NCBI RefSeq assembly: GCF_000469545.1 | Contig: NZ_KI273058.1 | Location: forward strand, 305,102-369,101 | DNA length: 64,000 nucleotides | Direction of reading: 5' to 3' | DNA from: Mitsuokella sp. oral taxon 131 str. W9106 | GTDB taxonomy: Bacteria > Bacillota > Negativicutes > Selenomonadales > Selenomonadaceae | In this document: one piece after another, positions 8,743 through 17,970 of the stretch | How positions within the stretch are numbered: the stretch's first letter is position 1 | Layout of the letters: the number at the start of each line of letters is the position of its first letter | Program-made: the position numbers and the translations under genes | The notes under the pieces: model-generated | What the model was told of the DNA's origin: nothing | The model's database searches: none | Seen by the model: the letters and a program-made list of their open reading frames with translations, nothing else

Positions 8743-9462
8743 ATGGAACAGGCGATACTTTCTCCTGCGCGGGAAAAAGAGCTGCACCGCCTTTCAGAGA
8801 AGCTCGAGGTTCAATTTTCGAACCTCGAGCTTTTGAATCAGGCGCTTACGCATACGTCCTTCGCAAATGAGGAGAGGCGAACGATCCCCCACAATGAGCG
8901 CTTGGAATTCCTCGGCGATGCCGTGCTCGAACTCGCATCGAGCACGTATCTATACGAGCATTTCCCGGACATGCCGGAGGGCGAGCTCACGCGCACGCGC
9001 GCGAGTGTCGTGTGTTCGGAGACACTCGCGCGTCTCGCGGACGGGCTCGGGCTCGGGGACTACCTGCTGCTCGGACATGGCGAGGAGATGAGCGGCGGCC
9101 GCACGCGGCAGACGAATCTCGAAGACGTATTCGAGGCCGTCATCGGCGCGATCTACCTCGATCAAGGCTGGGAAGCGGCACGGGAATACGTCATGCGCGA
9201 GCTTGCGCCGGCATTCCATCTCGCCAAGCGCGGCGAAGCGTTTCGGGACTACAAGACGATGCTGCAGGAATACGTCTTCCGAAAGGGGAATCAGCGCATC
9301 GGCTACGAGCTCGTCGCGGAAGATGGCCCCGACCATGCAAAGTCGTTCACGTTTTGCGTGCGCGTGACGGGCAAAGTGCTCGGCACGGGAACGGGGCGCA
9401 GCAAGAAGGAAGCAGAGCAGCGCGCCGCGCAGCAGGCGCTTGAGACGCTCGAAGCCAGATAA
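8743..9462 (+). CDS. rnc: Ribonuclease III
   Basis: A 239-residue double-strand-specific endoribonuclease that processes rRNA precursors and structured mRNAs. The RNase III signature NERLEFLGDAVLEL is at about 51-64 and a double-stranded RNA-binding domain occupies roughly 165-236 (ending KEAEQRAAQQALE). Length and domain order are standard. It follows fabF by three bases, so it is translated from the same message. The hairpin after acpP could be one of its substrates, but that is speculation. Confidence 0.96.
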   Translation: MEQAILSPAREKELHRLSEKLEVQFSNLELLNQALTHTSFANEERRTIPHNERLEFLGDAVLELASSTYLYEHFPDMPEGELTRTRASVVCSETLARLADGLGLGDYLLLGHGEEMSGGRTRQTNLEDVFEAVIGAIYLDQGWEAAREYVMRELAPAFHLAKRGEAFRDYKTMLQEYVFRKGNQRIGYELVAEDGPDHAKSFTFCVRVTGKVLGTGTGRSKKEAEQRAAQQALETLEAR

Positions 9463-9492
9463 GGAAGCGGCAGGAAGAGGAGAGTGGGGAGC

Positions 9493-10299
9493 ATGCGAAA
9501 GCTTACGATGCTCGGTACAGGCAATGCGATGGTCACGAAGTGCTACAATACCTGCTTTTATATCGAGCTCGATGACGGAAATCTTTTTTTAACGGATGCA
9601 GGCGGCGGAAACACGATCCTGCGCCAGTTTGAACGCGCGGGGTTCGACTACGGAAAATGCCATCACATGTTTGTGACGCACGGCCATACGGATCACGTTC
9701 TCGGCGTTATATGGGTCATGCGCAAGATAGCCGACCTCATGAACAAGGGCAGGTATGAGGGCGAGTTCCACGTCTACTGCCATGACGTCGTGCGCAGCAT
9801 GCTGCTCACAATGACGGAGCTCACGCTCAAGGAAAAGGATTTTGCGCGTATCGGAGACGGCATCTTTCTCCATGAGATGACGGACGGACAGATGGTTTCG
9901 TTTGCAGGCATTGCGCTCACGGCATTCGATATCCTCTCGACGAAGGCAAAACAGTTCGGATATGAGCTCCGGTTTGCAGACGGAATACGGCTCGTCTGCC
10001 TCGGCGACGAGCCGTATCAGGAGCATGCAGGGCGCTATGCAAAGGGGGCGGACTATTTGATGGCGGAGGCGTTCTGCAAGTACGGTGACCGTGATCGGTT
10101 CCATCCGTACGAGAAGCATCATTCGACCGTCAAGGAAGCGAGCGAGCTCGCAGAAGATCTCGGCGTCAAGAATCTCGTCCTCTACCATACGGAGGATAAG
10201 ACACTTGCGACGCGCAAAGCGGACTACAGCGCGGAGGCAAGGGAATACTTCCACGGAACGGTCTACGTGCCCGACGACCTCGATGTCATCACACTTTAA
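9493..10299 (+). CDS. Metallo-beta-lactamase-fold hydrolase (RNase Z-like)
   Basis: A 268-residue protein with the di-zinc motif HGHTDH (His63, His65, Asp67, His68) and a further conserved late segment YHTEDK. The fold is that of the RNase Z/ElaC branch, but it lacks clear tRNase Z diagnostic features, so the substrate is unknown. The ATG at 9493 is preferred to GTG at 9484 because GAGGAG lies 8-10 bases upstream. It sits after rnc in the same direction and its stop overlaps the end of the convergent marR gene. Confidence 0.8.
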   Translation: MRKLTMLGTGNAMVTKCYNTCFYIELDDGNLFLTDAGGGNTILRQFERAGFDYGKCHHMFVTHGHTDHVLGVIWVMRKIADLMNKGRYEGEFHVYCHDVVRSMLLTMTELTLKEKDFARIGDGIFLHEMTDGQMVSFAGIALTAFDILSTKAKQFGYELRFADGIRLVCLGDEPYQEHAGRYAKGADYLMAEAFCKYGDRDRFHPYEKHHSTVKEASELAEDLGVKNLVLYHTEDKTLATRKADYSAEAREYFHGTVYVPDDLDVITL

Positions 10300-10736
10300 G
10301 CAGGGAACATCGAATCGATGGTTTGGGTCACGGTCGTCAGACTCTGGCGGAACGTTTCAAGCTGATCGGAGGACAGTGCGGCAAGGCGTTCGTTGAGCCG
10401 CGTTTTGACCTTTTCGTCCTGCTCGGCAAGGACAGCCTCACCCTTTGGCGTTAGGCTGACAAGGCAGCAACGGCGGTCGGAAGGGTCTTTTTCTTTGGCG
10501 ACGATGCCTGCCGCGAGGAGCTTGTCCATGATCGCCGTCATCTGCTGCTTGGATACGCGGAGGTTTTCGGCAATCTGCGTGATGGACGCTTTTGCTTCAC
10601 TGCGCACGGCAACGAGCACGGCGAACTGGTTGAGCGGCAGCGGAATCTGTGTCTGCCGATAGAAATTATTATGTATCGTCATGAGCATTTCGATAAATTG
10701 GCTTGAAAGATCTGTTTCTTTTGCATCCGCAGGCAT
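10296..10736 (-). CDS. MarR-family transcriptional regulator
   Basis: A 146-residue winged-helix protein with the MarR core: helix-turn-helix around SITQIAENLRVSKQQMTAIM and the wing DPSDRRCCLVSLTPKGEAVL. It lies divergent to an RND adaptor/pump operon and most likely represses it. The start at 10736 is chosen because AAGGAG stands six bases ahead of it; a longer frame would run through the operator region. A perfect 9-bp inverted repeat in the intergenic region is the expected binding site. Its 3' end overlaps the convergent metallo-hydrolase gene by four bases. Confidence 0.9.
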   Translation of the reverse strand: MPADAKETDLSSQFIEMLMTIHNNFYRQTQIPLPLNQFAVLVAVRSEAKASITQIAENLRVSKQQMTAIMDKLLAAGIVAKEKDPSDRRCCLVSLTPKGEAVLAEQDEKVKTRLNERLAALSSDQLETFRQSLTTVTQTIDSMFPA

Positions 10737-10752
10737 AGGCATCTCCTTTTTA

Positions 10753-10781
10753 TTGACTTTTCCTTGAATATAATATACTAT
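10753..10781 (+). promoter_or_regulatory. Probable promoter of the RND efflux operon
   Basis: TTGACT (10753-10758), 17-base spacer, TACTAT (10776-10781); an alternative -10 TATACT lies two bases earlier. The predicted start falls just before the palindrome at 10793-10814. Confidence 0.55.
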
Positions 10782-10792
10782 AGGTTTCGCCG

Positions 10793-10814
10793 ATAGTAAA
10801 TATTTATTTACTAT
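10793..10814. promoter_or_regulatory. Palindromic operator, probable MarR-type binding site
   Basis: Perfect inverted repeat ATAGTAAAT (10793-10801) / ATTTACTAT (10806-10814) with a 4-base centre. Its size and AT-rich symmetry are typical of MarR operators, and it lies between the divergent regulator and pump genes, overlapping the expected transcription start. Confidence 0.75.
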
Positions 10815-10905
10815 TTGTCTTGCATATAGGTTGCAAGTTTTCGTTTTGGAAACGATGTATGGCATTCAAAAGTATGGCATTCAAATCAGTTGGGAGGTTA
10901 TCTGC

Positions 10906-12117
10906 TTGTTTTTTAAGCGAAACAGGAAACTGAACGCCTTGGTTCTCGCAGGGCTCATCGCCTCCGCCCCCGTTTATATGGCAGGCTGCGGCAGCGACCA
11001 GCAGGCGCAGCAGGCGCGTGCGACGCAGGTCAAAGCGATGGCGGTCATTCAGCAGGACACGCCGATCACGAGCGAGTACGCGGGGCAGATCACGGGCAAG
11101 GACGAGGTCAAGGTCCAGTCGAAGGTCTCCGGCAATATCGTCGAGAAGTACGTCAAGGGCGGTCAGCACGTGTCGGCGGGGCAGCCGCTTTACCGCATCG
11201 ACTCGCGCCAGTACGAGTCGGCCGTGCTCTCAGCGCAGGCGACGCTCGCACAGGCGGAGGCGACGCTCGGCAACGCGCAGACCGACCTCTACCGCGATCA
11301 GGAACTCCTCGCGGCAGATGCGATCTCGGAGCAGGCGGTGACGACGCAGCAGGCGAACGTCAATGCCTACGCGGCAGCGGCATCCGCCAATGCGGCGCTT
11401 TTGCAGAAGGCGCGGCAGGACCTTGATGACACGGTCATCTACGCGCCGCTCTCGGGACAGCTTGCCGTCGACGATGTCGCGGTCGGCACGTTTGCCTCGG
11501 CAGGCAATACGAACCTCGTGACGATCGGCTCCTCGAACCCCGTCTATGCAGAGTTCAGCATCTCTGAGACGGAGTACCTGAAGTTCATGAATATCCGTCA
11601 GGCACAGGCGGGCGTGCAGGGACAGCCGCTCACTGTCTCGCTGACGCTTTCGGATGGCTCGGTCTACCCGCTCGACGGGCAGATCGTGGAGACGGATCGG
11701 TCGCTTGCGCAGAAGACGGGCACGCTGAAGCTCAAGGCACTCTTTGAGAACCCGAATGGGCTGCTGCTCCCCGGCATGTTCGCGCGCGTCAGGCTATCGG
11801 GTGAGACGGTGCCGAACGCACTCCTCGTGCCGCAGCGCGCCGTGCAGCAGATGCTCGGCAAATCGTTCGTCATGGTCGTCGGCGAAGACGGCAAGAGCGA
11901 AGCGCGCACCGTCACGCTCGGACAGAAGGTCGGCAGCTACTACATCATCAAGGACGGCATTTCGGCGAGTGACAATGTCATTGTCGAGGGGCTTACCAAT
12001 TTGCGGGAAGGTGTGGATCTCGCGGTCACGCAGGTGACGGCGGATGACATGGGCTTCTCCCTCCGTTCGGACGTGACGCCGTATGATGATAATGCGGTCA
12101 ATGCGAAGCCGGAGTAA
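10906..12117 (+). CDS. RND efflux periplasmic adaptor (membrane fusion lipoprotein)
   Basis: A 403-residue membrane fusion protein of the AcrA/MexA type. It begins with a lipoprotein signal (KRNRKL, hydrophobic stretch, then MAGC with Cys as the lipidation site), followed by a lipoyl half, an alanine/glutamine-rich coiled-coil hairpin at about 110-165, and beta-barrel domains. The TTG at 10906 follows GGGAGG at 10892-10897; the upstream frame adds a non-signal tail. It would link the inner-membrane pump to an outer-membrane channel, evidence that the host has two membranes. The pump gene follows after 12 bases. Confidence 0.93.
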   Translation: MFFKRNRKLNALVLAGLIASAPVYMAGCGSDQQAQQARATQVKAMAVIQQDTPITSEYAGQITGKDEVKVQSKVSGNIVEKYVKGGQHVSAGQPLYRIDSRQYESAVLSAQATLAQAEATLGNAQTDLYRDQELLAADAISEQAVTTQQANVNAYAAAASANAALLQKARQDLDDTVIYAPLSGQLAVDDVAVGTFASAGNTNLVTIGSSNPVYAEFSISETEYLKFMNIRQAQAGVQGQPLTVSLTLSDGSVYPLDGQIVETDRSLAQKTGTLKLKALFENPNGLLLPGMFARVRLSGETVPNALLVPQRAVQQMLGKSFVMVVGEDGKSEARTVTLGQKVGSYYIIKDGISASDNVIVEGLTNLREGVDLAVTQVTADDMGFSLRSDVTPYDDNAVNAKPE

Positions 12118-12129
12118 GGGGGCGGTATT

Positions 12130-15100
12130 TTGTCAAAATTCTTTATCCACCGTCCGATTTTCGCGATTGTCATCTCGCTCATCATTGTCATCGTCGGCAT
12201 CATCGCCGCCGTACAGCTCCCGATTGCGCAGTACCCGCAGATCTCACCGCCGACGGTCTCCGTCGGCACGTCGTACACGGGCGCGAATGCTGCGGTCGTC
12301 AATGAGACGGTCGCACAGATCATCGAGCAGCAGGTCAACGGCACACAGGGCATGAGCTACATGAGCTCGAACTCGGACGACACGGGGCGTTACGGGCTTT
12401 CCGTGACGTTCGAGGTCGGCACGGACGGCGACATGGACTCGGTCAAGGTGCAGAACAATGTCGCGGCGGCGAATGCAAACCTGCCGAACGATGTCAAGAC
12501 GGTCGGCGTCACGACGCGCAAGGCGTCGAGCGACATGGCGTACATGCTTGCCATATTCTCACCGGACGGGACGTACGACCGCGCGTTCATGAAGAACTAC
12601 GCCGATATTTACCTGCTCGACCAGATCAAGCGCGTTCCGGGCGTAGGCGATGTCCAGATTTTCGGCTCGAATTACGCGATGCGCGTTTGGCTGAACCCAG
12701 ACAAGCTCGCGGAGCTCGGCCTCACGATTGCCGACGTCAGTGCGGCGATCCAGGAGCAGAACGTACAGGCACCGGCCGGCACCGTCGGCGCCATGCCGGC
12801 TTCCAACGGGCAGGAGAAGCAGTACACGGGCAAGATCGCCGGCCGTCTCGTGACGCCGGAGGAATTCGGCAACATCATCCTGCGCGCCGACGGCAGCGGG
12901 CAGTTCGTCCGTCTGAAAGACGTTGCGCGCATTGAGACGGGGCAGCAGGCGTCGAATATCATCGCGAAGTTTGACGGCTACCCCTCCGTTGCGTTCGGCA
13001 TCAATCTCACGAGCGACGCGAATGCGAAGAAAACCGTTGCGGGCGTCAAGAAGATTTTGGAAGAAGCGAGGCCGAATCTCCCGCCCGGACTCAAGATGGC
13101 ACAGATTTTTGACAGCACGAACTACATCAATGCCTCCATCCGTGAGGTCACGGAGACGTTCATCGAGGCGCTGCTGCTCGTCGTCCTCGTCATCTTCATC
13201 TTCCTTCAGAACTGGCGCGCGACGCTTATCCCGCTGCTCGCCGTCCCGGTGTCGCTCATCGGCACGTTCGGCGCGTTCATCGTGCTCAATTTCTCCATCA
13301 ATACGCTGACGCTCTTTGCGATGGTCCTTGCCATCGGCCTCGTCGTCGACGACGCGATTGTCGTCATCGAGAACGTCGAGCACCACATGGGGGAGGGGCT
13401 CTCGCCCATGGACGCGACGGAGCGCGCGATGCACGAGGTGCAGGGACCGGTCGTCGCAATCGCCTGCGTCCTTGCAGCGGTGTTCGTCCCGGTCGCCTTT
13501 CTTGGCGGCATGATGGGCGTGCTCTACAAGCAGTTCGCACTCACGATTGCCATTTCGATGGCGCTCTCCGCATTCGTCGCACTGACGCTGACGCCTGCGC
13601 TCTGCGCCATGCTCCTGAGGCCGCATGGCAAGGAAGAAAAGGAGGGGATCCTAGGGCGGTTCTTTTCCTGGTTCAACCGCGTGTTTGATATGACGCGGCG
13701 CGGCTATATGGGCGTCGTTGCACGCTTCGTCCGCCACGCGCGCCTTGCGGTCGTGTTCCTGCTCATCGTCTGCGGCCTCACGGGGCTCGTCTACACAAAG
13801 CTTCCCTCGACGTTCGTCCCCGAGGAGGATCAAGGCTACCTCTTCACGGCAGTCAACCTCCCGGAAGGCACGTCGGCAAATCAGACGCAGAAGACGATGG
13901 ACAAGCTCGCATCTGCGGCAAAGGAGCAGGATGGCGTCGATCACGTCATGTCGATTACGGGATTTGACATTCTCTCCAGCGGCGCAAAGCCGAGCGGCGG
14001 ACTCGTCGTCCTCGGCATGAAAGACTGGTCGCAGCGGGAGGATCAAAGCGTTTCCGTCGCATCCACCGTCAGAAAGATGTTCGGCATTGGCGCCAAGCTT
14101 GCGCCGGAAGCGTTCACGATGGCGGTCAACCCGCCTGCCCTTCCAGGACTCGGAGCGGTCGGCGGCTGGACGATGCAGCTTCAGGATATGACGGGCCACT
14201 CGGACACGGAGCTGAATGACATCGTGCAGAAGATCATCGCGGAGGCGAACCAGCGGCCGGAGCTGCAGGGCGTGCGCACGACGTTTTCCATTAACTCGCC
14301 GACGTATGAGTACGAGATTGACCGCGAGAAGGTCAAGAACCTCGGCGTGAAGCTCACGGATGTTTTCACGGCGATGCAGGTCAATTTCGGCGGTGCGCAG
14401 GTCAACGACTTCAACCAGTTTGGGCGCACCTACAAGGTCATGCTGCAGTCTGACCTCCGCTATCGCAATGAGGCGGAGGCGGCGAAATTCGTCTTCGTCC
14501 GAAGCGCCTCCGGCACGATGGTTCCCCTCGACACGCTGCTTCGACCGAAGCTCAGCACGGGCCCGACCCAGATTTCGCGCTTCAACGGCACGCGTGCCGT
14601 CCAGATTCAGGGAAATGCAAGGCAGGGCTATTCTTCGGGTCAGGCGATGGGCGCCATTGAGGAAATCGTCCGCGCGAACGCGCCCTCAGGCTTCAACATC
14701 GAGTGGTCGGGGCAGAGCCGCGAGGAGAAGAAGGCGTCGAGCTCGACGGGCCGCGTGCTCGCGCTCGCGCTCATCTTCGTATTCCTTGCGCTCGCCGCTC
14801 TCTACGAGAGCTGGAGCGTTCCGTTCGCCGTCCTGCTGACGGTGCCGACGGGGATCTTCGGCGCACTCGTTTCCGAGTATGGGCTTTCCATTCTCGAGGC
14901 AGTGACGGGGCATCCGAACCCCGGCCTTCAGAACAGCGTCTACATGCAGATCGGCGTCATCATGATCATCGGCCTTGCGGCAAAGAACGCCATCCTCATC
15001 GTCGAATTTGCAAAGGTGCGTGTGGATCGCGGCATGGAGCCGGTCAAGGCAGCAATCGAGGCGGCGGGGCTTCGCCTTCGCCCGATCCTCATGACGAGCT

Positions 15101-15318
15101 TTGCGTTCATCATCGGCTGCCTGCCGCTCGCCGTCGCATCCGGCGCGGGCGCGGCGGCGCGCAACGGCATGGGCGTCGCCGTCGTCGGCGGCATGCTCTT
15201 CGCGACCTCGCTCGGCATCTTCCTGATCCCGGTCTTCTTCGTCGCAATCGAATGGATTGCCTCGAAGCTCGGCCTCATGAAGCAGAGCCGCAAGAAGACG
15301 TCGGCGGATTACATGTGA
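12130..15318 (+). CDS. RND multidrug efflux transporter, HAE1 (AcrB/MexB) family
   Basis: A 1062-residue inner-membrane proton antiporter. It has the N-terminal SKFFIHRPIFAIV helix, the paired aspartates of TM4 in GLVVDDAIVVIEN, the TM10 lysine in GLAAKNAILIVEFAK, and two large periplasmic loops. Length and signatures match the drug-exporting HAE1 group. The start is TTG at 12130. It lies 12 bases after the adaptor gene and is followed by a strong terminator, so the operon has no TolC-like outer-membrane factor; the channel must be encoded elsewhere. Control by the divergent MarR gene is likely. Confidence 0.96.
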   Translation: MSKFFIHRPIFAIVISLIIVIVGIIAAVQLPIAQYPQISPPTVSVGTSYTGANAAVVNETVAQIIEQQVNGTQGMSYMSSNSDDTGRYGLSVTFEVGTDGDMDSVKVQNNVAAANANLPNDVKTVGVTTRKASSDMAYMLAIFSPDGTYDRAFMKNYADIYLLDQIKRVPGVGDVQIFGSNYAMRVWLNPDKLAELGLTIADVSAAIQEQNVQAPAGTVGAMPASNGQEKQYTGKIAGRLVTPEEFGNIILRADGSGQFVRLKDVARIETGQQASNIIAKFDGYPSVAFGINLTSDANAKKTVAGVKKILEEARPNLPPGLKMAQIFDSTNYINASIREVTETFIEALLLVVLVIFIFLQNWRATLIPLLAVPVSLIGTFGAFIVLNFSINTLTLFAMVLAIGLVVDDAIVVIENVEHHMGEGLSPMDATERAMHEVQGPVVAIACVLAAVFVPVAFLGGMMGVLYKQFALTIAISMALSAFVALTLTPALCAMLLRPHGKEEKEGILGRFFSWFNRVFDMTRRGYMGVVARFVRHARLAVVFLLIVCGLTGLVYTKLPSTFVPEEDQGYLFTAVNLPEGTSANQTQKTMDKLASAAKEQDGVDHVMSITGFDILSSGAKPSGGLVVLGMKDWSQREDQSVSVASTVRKMFGIGAKLAPEAFTMAVNPPALPGLGAVGGWTMQLQDMTGHSDTELNDIVQKIIAEANQRPELQGVRTTFSINSPTYEYEIDREKVKNLGVKLTDVFTAMQVNFGGAQVNDFNQFGRTYKVMLQSDLRYRNEAEAAKFVFVRSASGTMVPLDTLLRPKLSTGPTQISRFNGTRAVQIQGNARQGYSSGQAMGAIEEIVRANAPSGFNIEWSGQSREEKKASSSTGRVLALALIFVFLALAALYESWSVPFAVLLTVPTGIFGALVSEYGLSILEAVTGHPNPGLQNSVYMQIGVIMIIGLAAKNAILIVEFAKVRVDRGMEPVKAAIEAAGLRLRPILMTSFAFIIGCLPLAVASGAGAAARNGMGVAVVGGMLFATSLGIFLIPVFFVAIEWIASKLGLMKQSRKKTSADYM

Positions 15319-15352
15319 TTACGGCATGGAGCGATTCCCTTTTGGCCTGCAT

Positions 15353-15386
15353 AAAAGAGACTGTCACGCTTGTGGCAGTCTCTTTT
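15353..15386 (+). terminator. Rho-independent terminator of the efflux operon
   Basis: A 15-bp stem with one wobble pair, left arm 15353-15367 (AAAAGAGACTGTCAC) and right arm 15372-15386 (GTGGCAGTCTCTTTT), with a 4-base loop and T-rich end. The A-rich left side suggests it may work in both directions. Confidence 0.9.
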
Positions 15387-15420
15387 GCTTTTGCCCATAG
15401 CATCTATATGATTTTTGCCC

Positions 15421-15449
15421 ATGACAAAAAGAAAGATTTGTAGTAAGAT
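15421..15449 (+). promoter_or_regulatory. Possible promoter of the polyprenyl synthase-tat gene run
   Basis: ATGACA (15421-15426), 17-base spacer, TAAGAT (15444-15449), downstream of the efflux terminator and upstream of the polyprenyl synthase gene. The match is moderate. Confidence 0.35.
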
Positions 15450-15516
15450 TATACAATACCCTAGGTACAATTAATCGTAGCAACGCTACGGAATCGGATT
15501 TTGTAGGTGATGAATT

Positions 15517-16488
15517 TTGTCAAACCCGATGTTTGATGTGGTGAGGGCGGATCTCGAGGCGCTCGAAGAGGGGCTGCTCGATGCAGTTGGCTCGCCATAC
15601 GGCCTCGTGACCGAGATCGGCACGCATCTTGTCCATGCGGGCGGAAAACGGATCCGTCCCGGGCTCTGCATTCTCGCGGCGCGCAGTGGAAAGAATTTCT
15701 CGCTGGAACGCATCCTGCCGCTCGCAGAGACACTCGAACTCATCCATACGGCGTCGCTCGTCCATGACGACGTCATTGACGGTGCGGGAACACGGCGCGG
15801 CGCGGAGACGGCAAATGCCCGTTGGGGAAGCCAGATCGCGATACTTTCGGGCGATTATATTTTTGCGCGTGCTTTCGCGCTCATCGCGACGGAGGGCTAC
15901 GGAGGCTACATCCTGAAGCGCCTGTCGGAGCTCGTCTGCAATCTGAGCATCGGTGAAATCATTCAGAATGAAATGATTTATAAGGCGTCGCGCGATTTGG
16001 ATGCCTACTATGAGCGCATCCAAAAGAAAACGGCAGACTTTCTCGAAATCTGCTGTGAGCTCGGCGCTGTCGTCGGTGGCCTCGATCCAGCGGACGCGAA
16101 AGCGCTCGCCCGGTACGGGCACGCGATCGGCATGGCGTTTCAGATCACGGACGACATCCTGGACATCCTGCAAACGGAAGAGCAGATCGGAAAGCCCGCC
16201 GGCAATGATATACGGCAGGGCATCGTGACGCTGCCCGTCATCCGCGCACTCTCTGTCAGTTCCGATGCAAAAGAACTCGAAACCATCGTGACGAACCGCA
16301 AGATGACCGATGAAGACGTCCGCCGCGCGCTTGCGATTGTCCGCGAGACGGACGGCGTGGACTTTGCGATGAAGCGTGCGGACGACTATCTCGCGCATGC
16401 GAAGGAAATCCTGCCTGCGTCCCTTCCCAAAGAAGTTCGCGAGGCGTACGAAATGGTGGCGGATTTCATCGGCGACCGCGATTTTTGA
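15517..16488 (+). CDS. Polyprenyl diphosphate synthase (heptaprenyl/octaprenyl type)
   Basis: A 323-residue all-trans prenyl synthase with the first aspartate-rich motif in [13 protein letters not shown] and the second in QITDDILD. It makes the long isoprenoid diphosphate for the menaquinone side chain; exact chain length cannot be read from sequence. The TTG at 15517 has AGGTGA six bases upstream; an ATG at 15529 is the alternative. A ubiA-like prenyltransferase and ubiD gene lie 3 kb downstream, which supports a quinone role. Confidence 0.9.
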   Translation: MSNPMFDVVRADLEALEEGLLDAVGSPYGLVTEIGTHLVHAGGKRIRPGLCILAARSGKNFSLERILPLAETLELIHTASLVHDDVIDGAGTRRGAETANARWGSQIAILSGDYIFARAFALIATEGYGGYILKRLSELVCNLSIGEIIQNEMIYKASRDLDAYYERIQKKTADFLEICCELGAVVGGLDPADAKALARYGHAIGMAFQITDDILDILQTEEQIGKPAGNDIRQGIVTLPVIRALSVSSDAKELETIVTNRKMTDEDVRRALAIVRETDGVDFAMKRADDYLAHAKEILPASLPKEVREAYEMVADFIGDRDF

Positions 16489-16517
16489 CAGTAGGAAAGA
16501 CAGGGGGAGGAAATGCT

Positions 16518-16913
16518 ATGTTTGGAATTGGAGCGCCGGAGCTCATTTTGATCTTGGTCGTCGGCCTCATCGTGTTTGGACCCGGCAAGCTGCCTGAAAT
16601 GGGACGCACGCTCGGCAAGGGCCTGCGCGAGTTTCGCAAGGCATCGAATGCATTGACGCAGGCGATGAATGCACCGGAACCGCCGCCGGCGCCGCCACAG
16701 CAGGCACAGCCTGCACAGGCGACGGAAAAGACGCAGGCGGGGACGGCTGCGTCGGCTACCGCAACGGAAGCTTCGGCTGCTGCAGCGGCGGATGCAAATG
16801 GAGCGGCTAAGATGGCAGAAAGCCAAGCCTACGTGCCGCCGACGCAGGAGAGCGTCCGCACGCAGCTTGCCGAGCAGAAAACCGCAGAGAAGAAGCAGGA
16901 CGCGCCCGAATAG
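16518..16913 (+). CDS. tatA: Twin-arginine translocase subunit TatA/E, long form
   Basis: A 131-residue Tat protein. The first 45 residues are classic TatA: a short N-terminus FGIGAPEL, one membrane helix, the [11 protein letters not shown] hinge and an amphipathic helix. The remaining C-terminal part is an unusually long low-complexity tail rich in Ala, Pro, Gln and Thr. It forms the protein-conducting part of the Tat exporter for folded proteins. The ATG at 16518 follows GGGGGAGG. A second, short tatA follows, then tatC. Confidence 0.92.
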   Translation: MFGIGAPELILILVVGLIVFGPGKLPEMGRTLGKGLREFRKASNALTQAMNAPEPPPAPPQQAQPAQATEKTQAGTAASATATEASAAAAADANGAAKMAESQAYVPPTQESVRTQLAEQKTAEKKQDAPE

Positions 16914-16943
16914 GGCACGTGATACGATTAGGAGGACTTATCT

Positions 16944-17159
16944 ATGTTTGGACTGGGTGTACCCGAACTTTTGATTATTCTTGTCATTGGGCTTGTCATC
17001 TTTGGACCCGGAAAGCTGCCAGACGTCGGCAAGGCGCTCGGCAAGAGCATCCGTGAATTCAAGCAGGCGAACAAGGAAGCGGATAAGCCGAACGACGCGA
17101 TGGCCAACGTGACGCCCACGCCGAAAGAGCTTGCGGGGAAAAAGGACGAGAACAAGTAA
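16944..17159 (+). CDS. tatA: Twin-arginine translocase subunit TatA/E, short form
   Basis: A 71-residue TatA with the same helix-hinge design (FGLGVPELLIILVIGLVIFG, then PGKLPDVGKALG) and a short charged tail. It lies 30 bases after the long tatA and three bases before tatC. Two TatA paralogs may divide the TatA and TatB roles, since no separate TatB is seen, or serve different substrates; this is inference. AGGAGG at 16931-16936 precedes the ATG. Confidence 0.94.
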   Translation: MFGLGVPELLIILVIGLVIFGPGKLPDVGKALGKSIREFKQANKEADKPNDAMANVTPTPKELAGKKDENK

Positions 17160-17162
17160 CCC

Positions 17163-17960
17163 ATGGCAGAAGATACGATCAAACAAGAGGACCCTTCTGG
17201 GGAGAAGCGTCCCGCTATCGCGCCTGCGACGACGCCTGAAGGGACGATACAGCCGCTCTCGAATGATGACGGAAGCATGTCGCTCATCGCACATCTCACA
17301 GAGCTTCGCAGCCGGCTCATCAAGAGTCTCGTGGCAGTCGCGCTCGGAAGCTGCGTCGGCTACTGCTTCATCGACGAAATCATGCATTACCTGACGCTGC
17401 CAGCGGGAAAGCTCTACTACATGCAGCCGTCGGAGGCGTTTTTCACGTATCTGAAAGTCTCCATCGTCGCAGGTTTCCTGATTGCGCTGCCCGTCGTTTC
17501 CTATCAAGTTTGGCGATTCTTCCTGCCTGCGCTTACGAGCAGGGAGAGAGCCGTCGTCGCAATCGTCGTGCCGACGTCCGTCGTGCTCTTTTTCTCCGGG
17601 CTTGCCTTTTCGTTCTTTCTCGTTCTGCCCGCAGGCCTGCGCTTTTTCATGGGATTCGGCAACGAGGAGCTGCAGGCGCTGTTTTCGGTCAATAAGTATT
17701 TTGAGTTCGTCATCATGTTCATCCTGCCGTTTGGCTTCATCTTTGAACTGCCGCTCATCATGACGATCCTCGGCAAGATGGGGATTCTGACCTCGAAGTT
17801 CTTGGGACGGTATCAGCGCATTGTGTTCTTTCTCTCGTTCGTGCTCGGCGCGATCATTACGCCGACGCCGGATGTGTTTACGCAGTCGATGATCGCCCTG
17901 CCGATCTTCGTGCTCTACGAGGTCGGCTATCTTATCGTGCGCTGCGTACTAAGAAAGTGA
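17163..17960 (+). CDS. tatC: Sec-independent protein translocase subunit TatC
   Basis: A 265-residue, six-helix membrane protein with the TatC signature SLIAHLTELRSRLIKSL near residue 40 and later conserved segments SYQVWRFFLPAL and GAIITPTPDVFTQ. TatC binds the twin-arginine signal peptide. A hydrophilic N-terminal extension of about 38 residues precedes the conserved core, longer than usual. It starts three bases after the short tatA, completing a tatA-tatA-tatC operon. The ubiD-like gene follows after 10 bases. Confidence 0.95.
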   Translation: MAEDTIKQEDPSGEKRPAIAPATTPEGTIQPLSNDDGSMSLIAHLTELRSRLIKSLVAVALGSCVGYCFIDEIMHYLTLPAGKLYYMQPSEAFFTYLKVSIVAGFLIALPVVSYQVWRFFLPALTSRERAVVAIVVPTSVVLFFSGLAFSFFLVLPAGLRFFMGFGNEELQALFSVNKYFEFVIMFILPFGFIFELPLIMTILGKMGILTSKFLGRYQRIVFFLSFVLGAIITPTPDVFTQSMIALPIFVLYEVGYLIVRCVLRK

Positions 17961-17970
17961 GGCATGAAAA

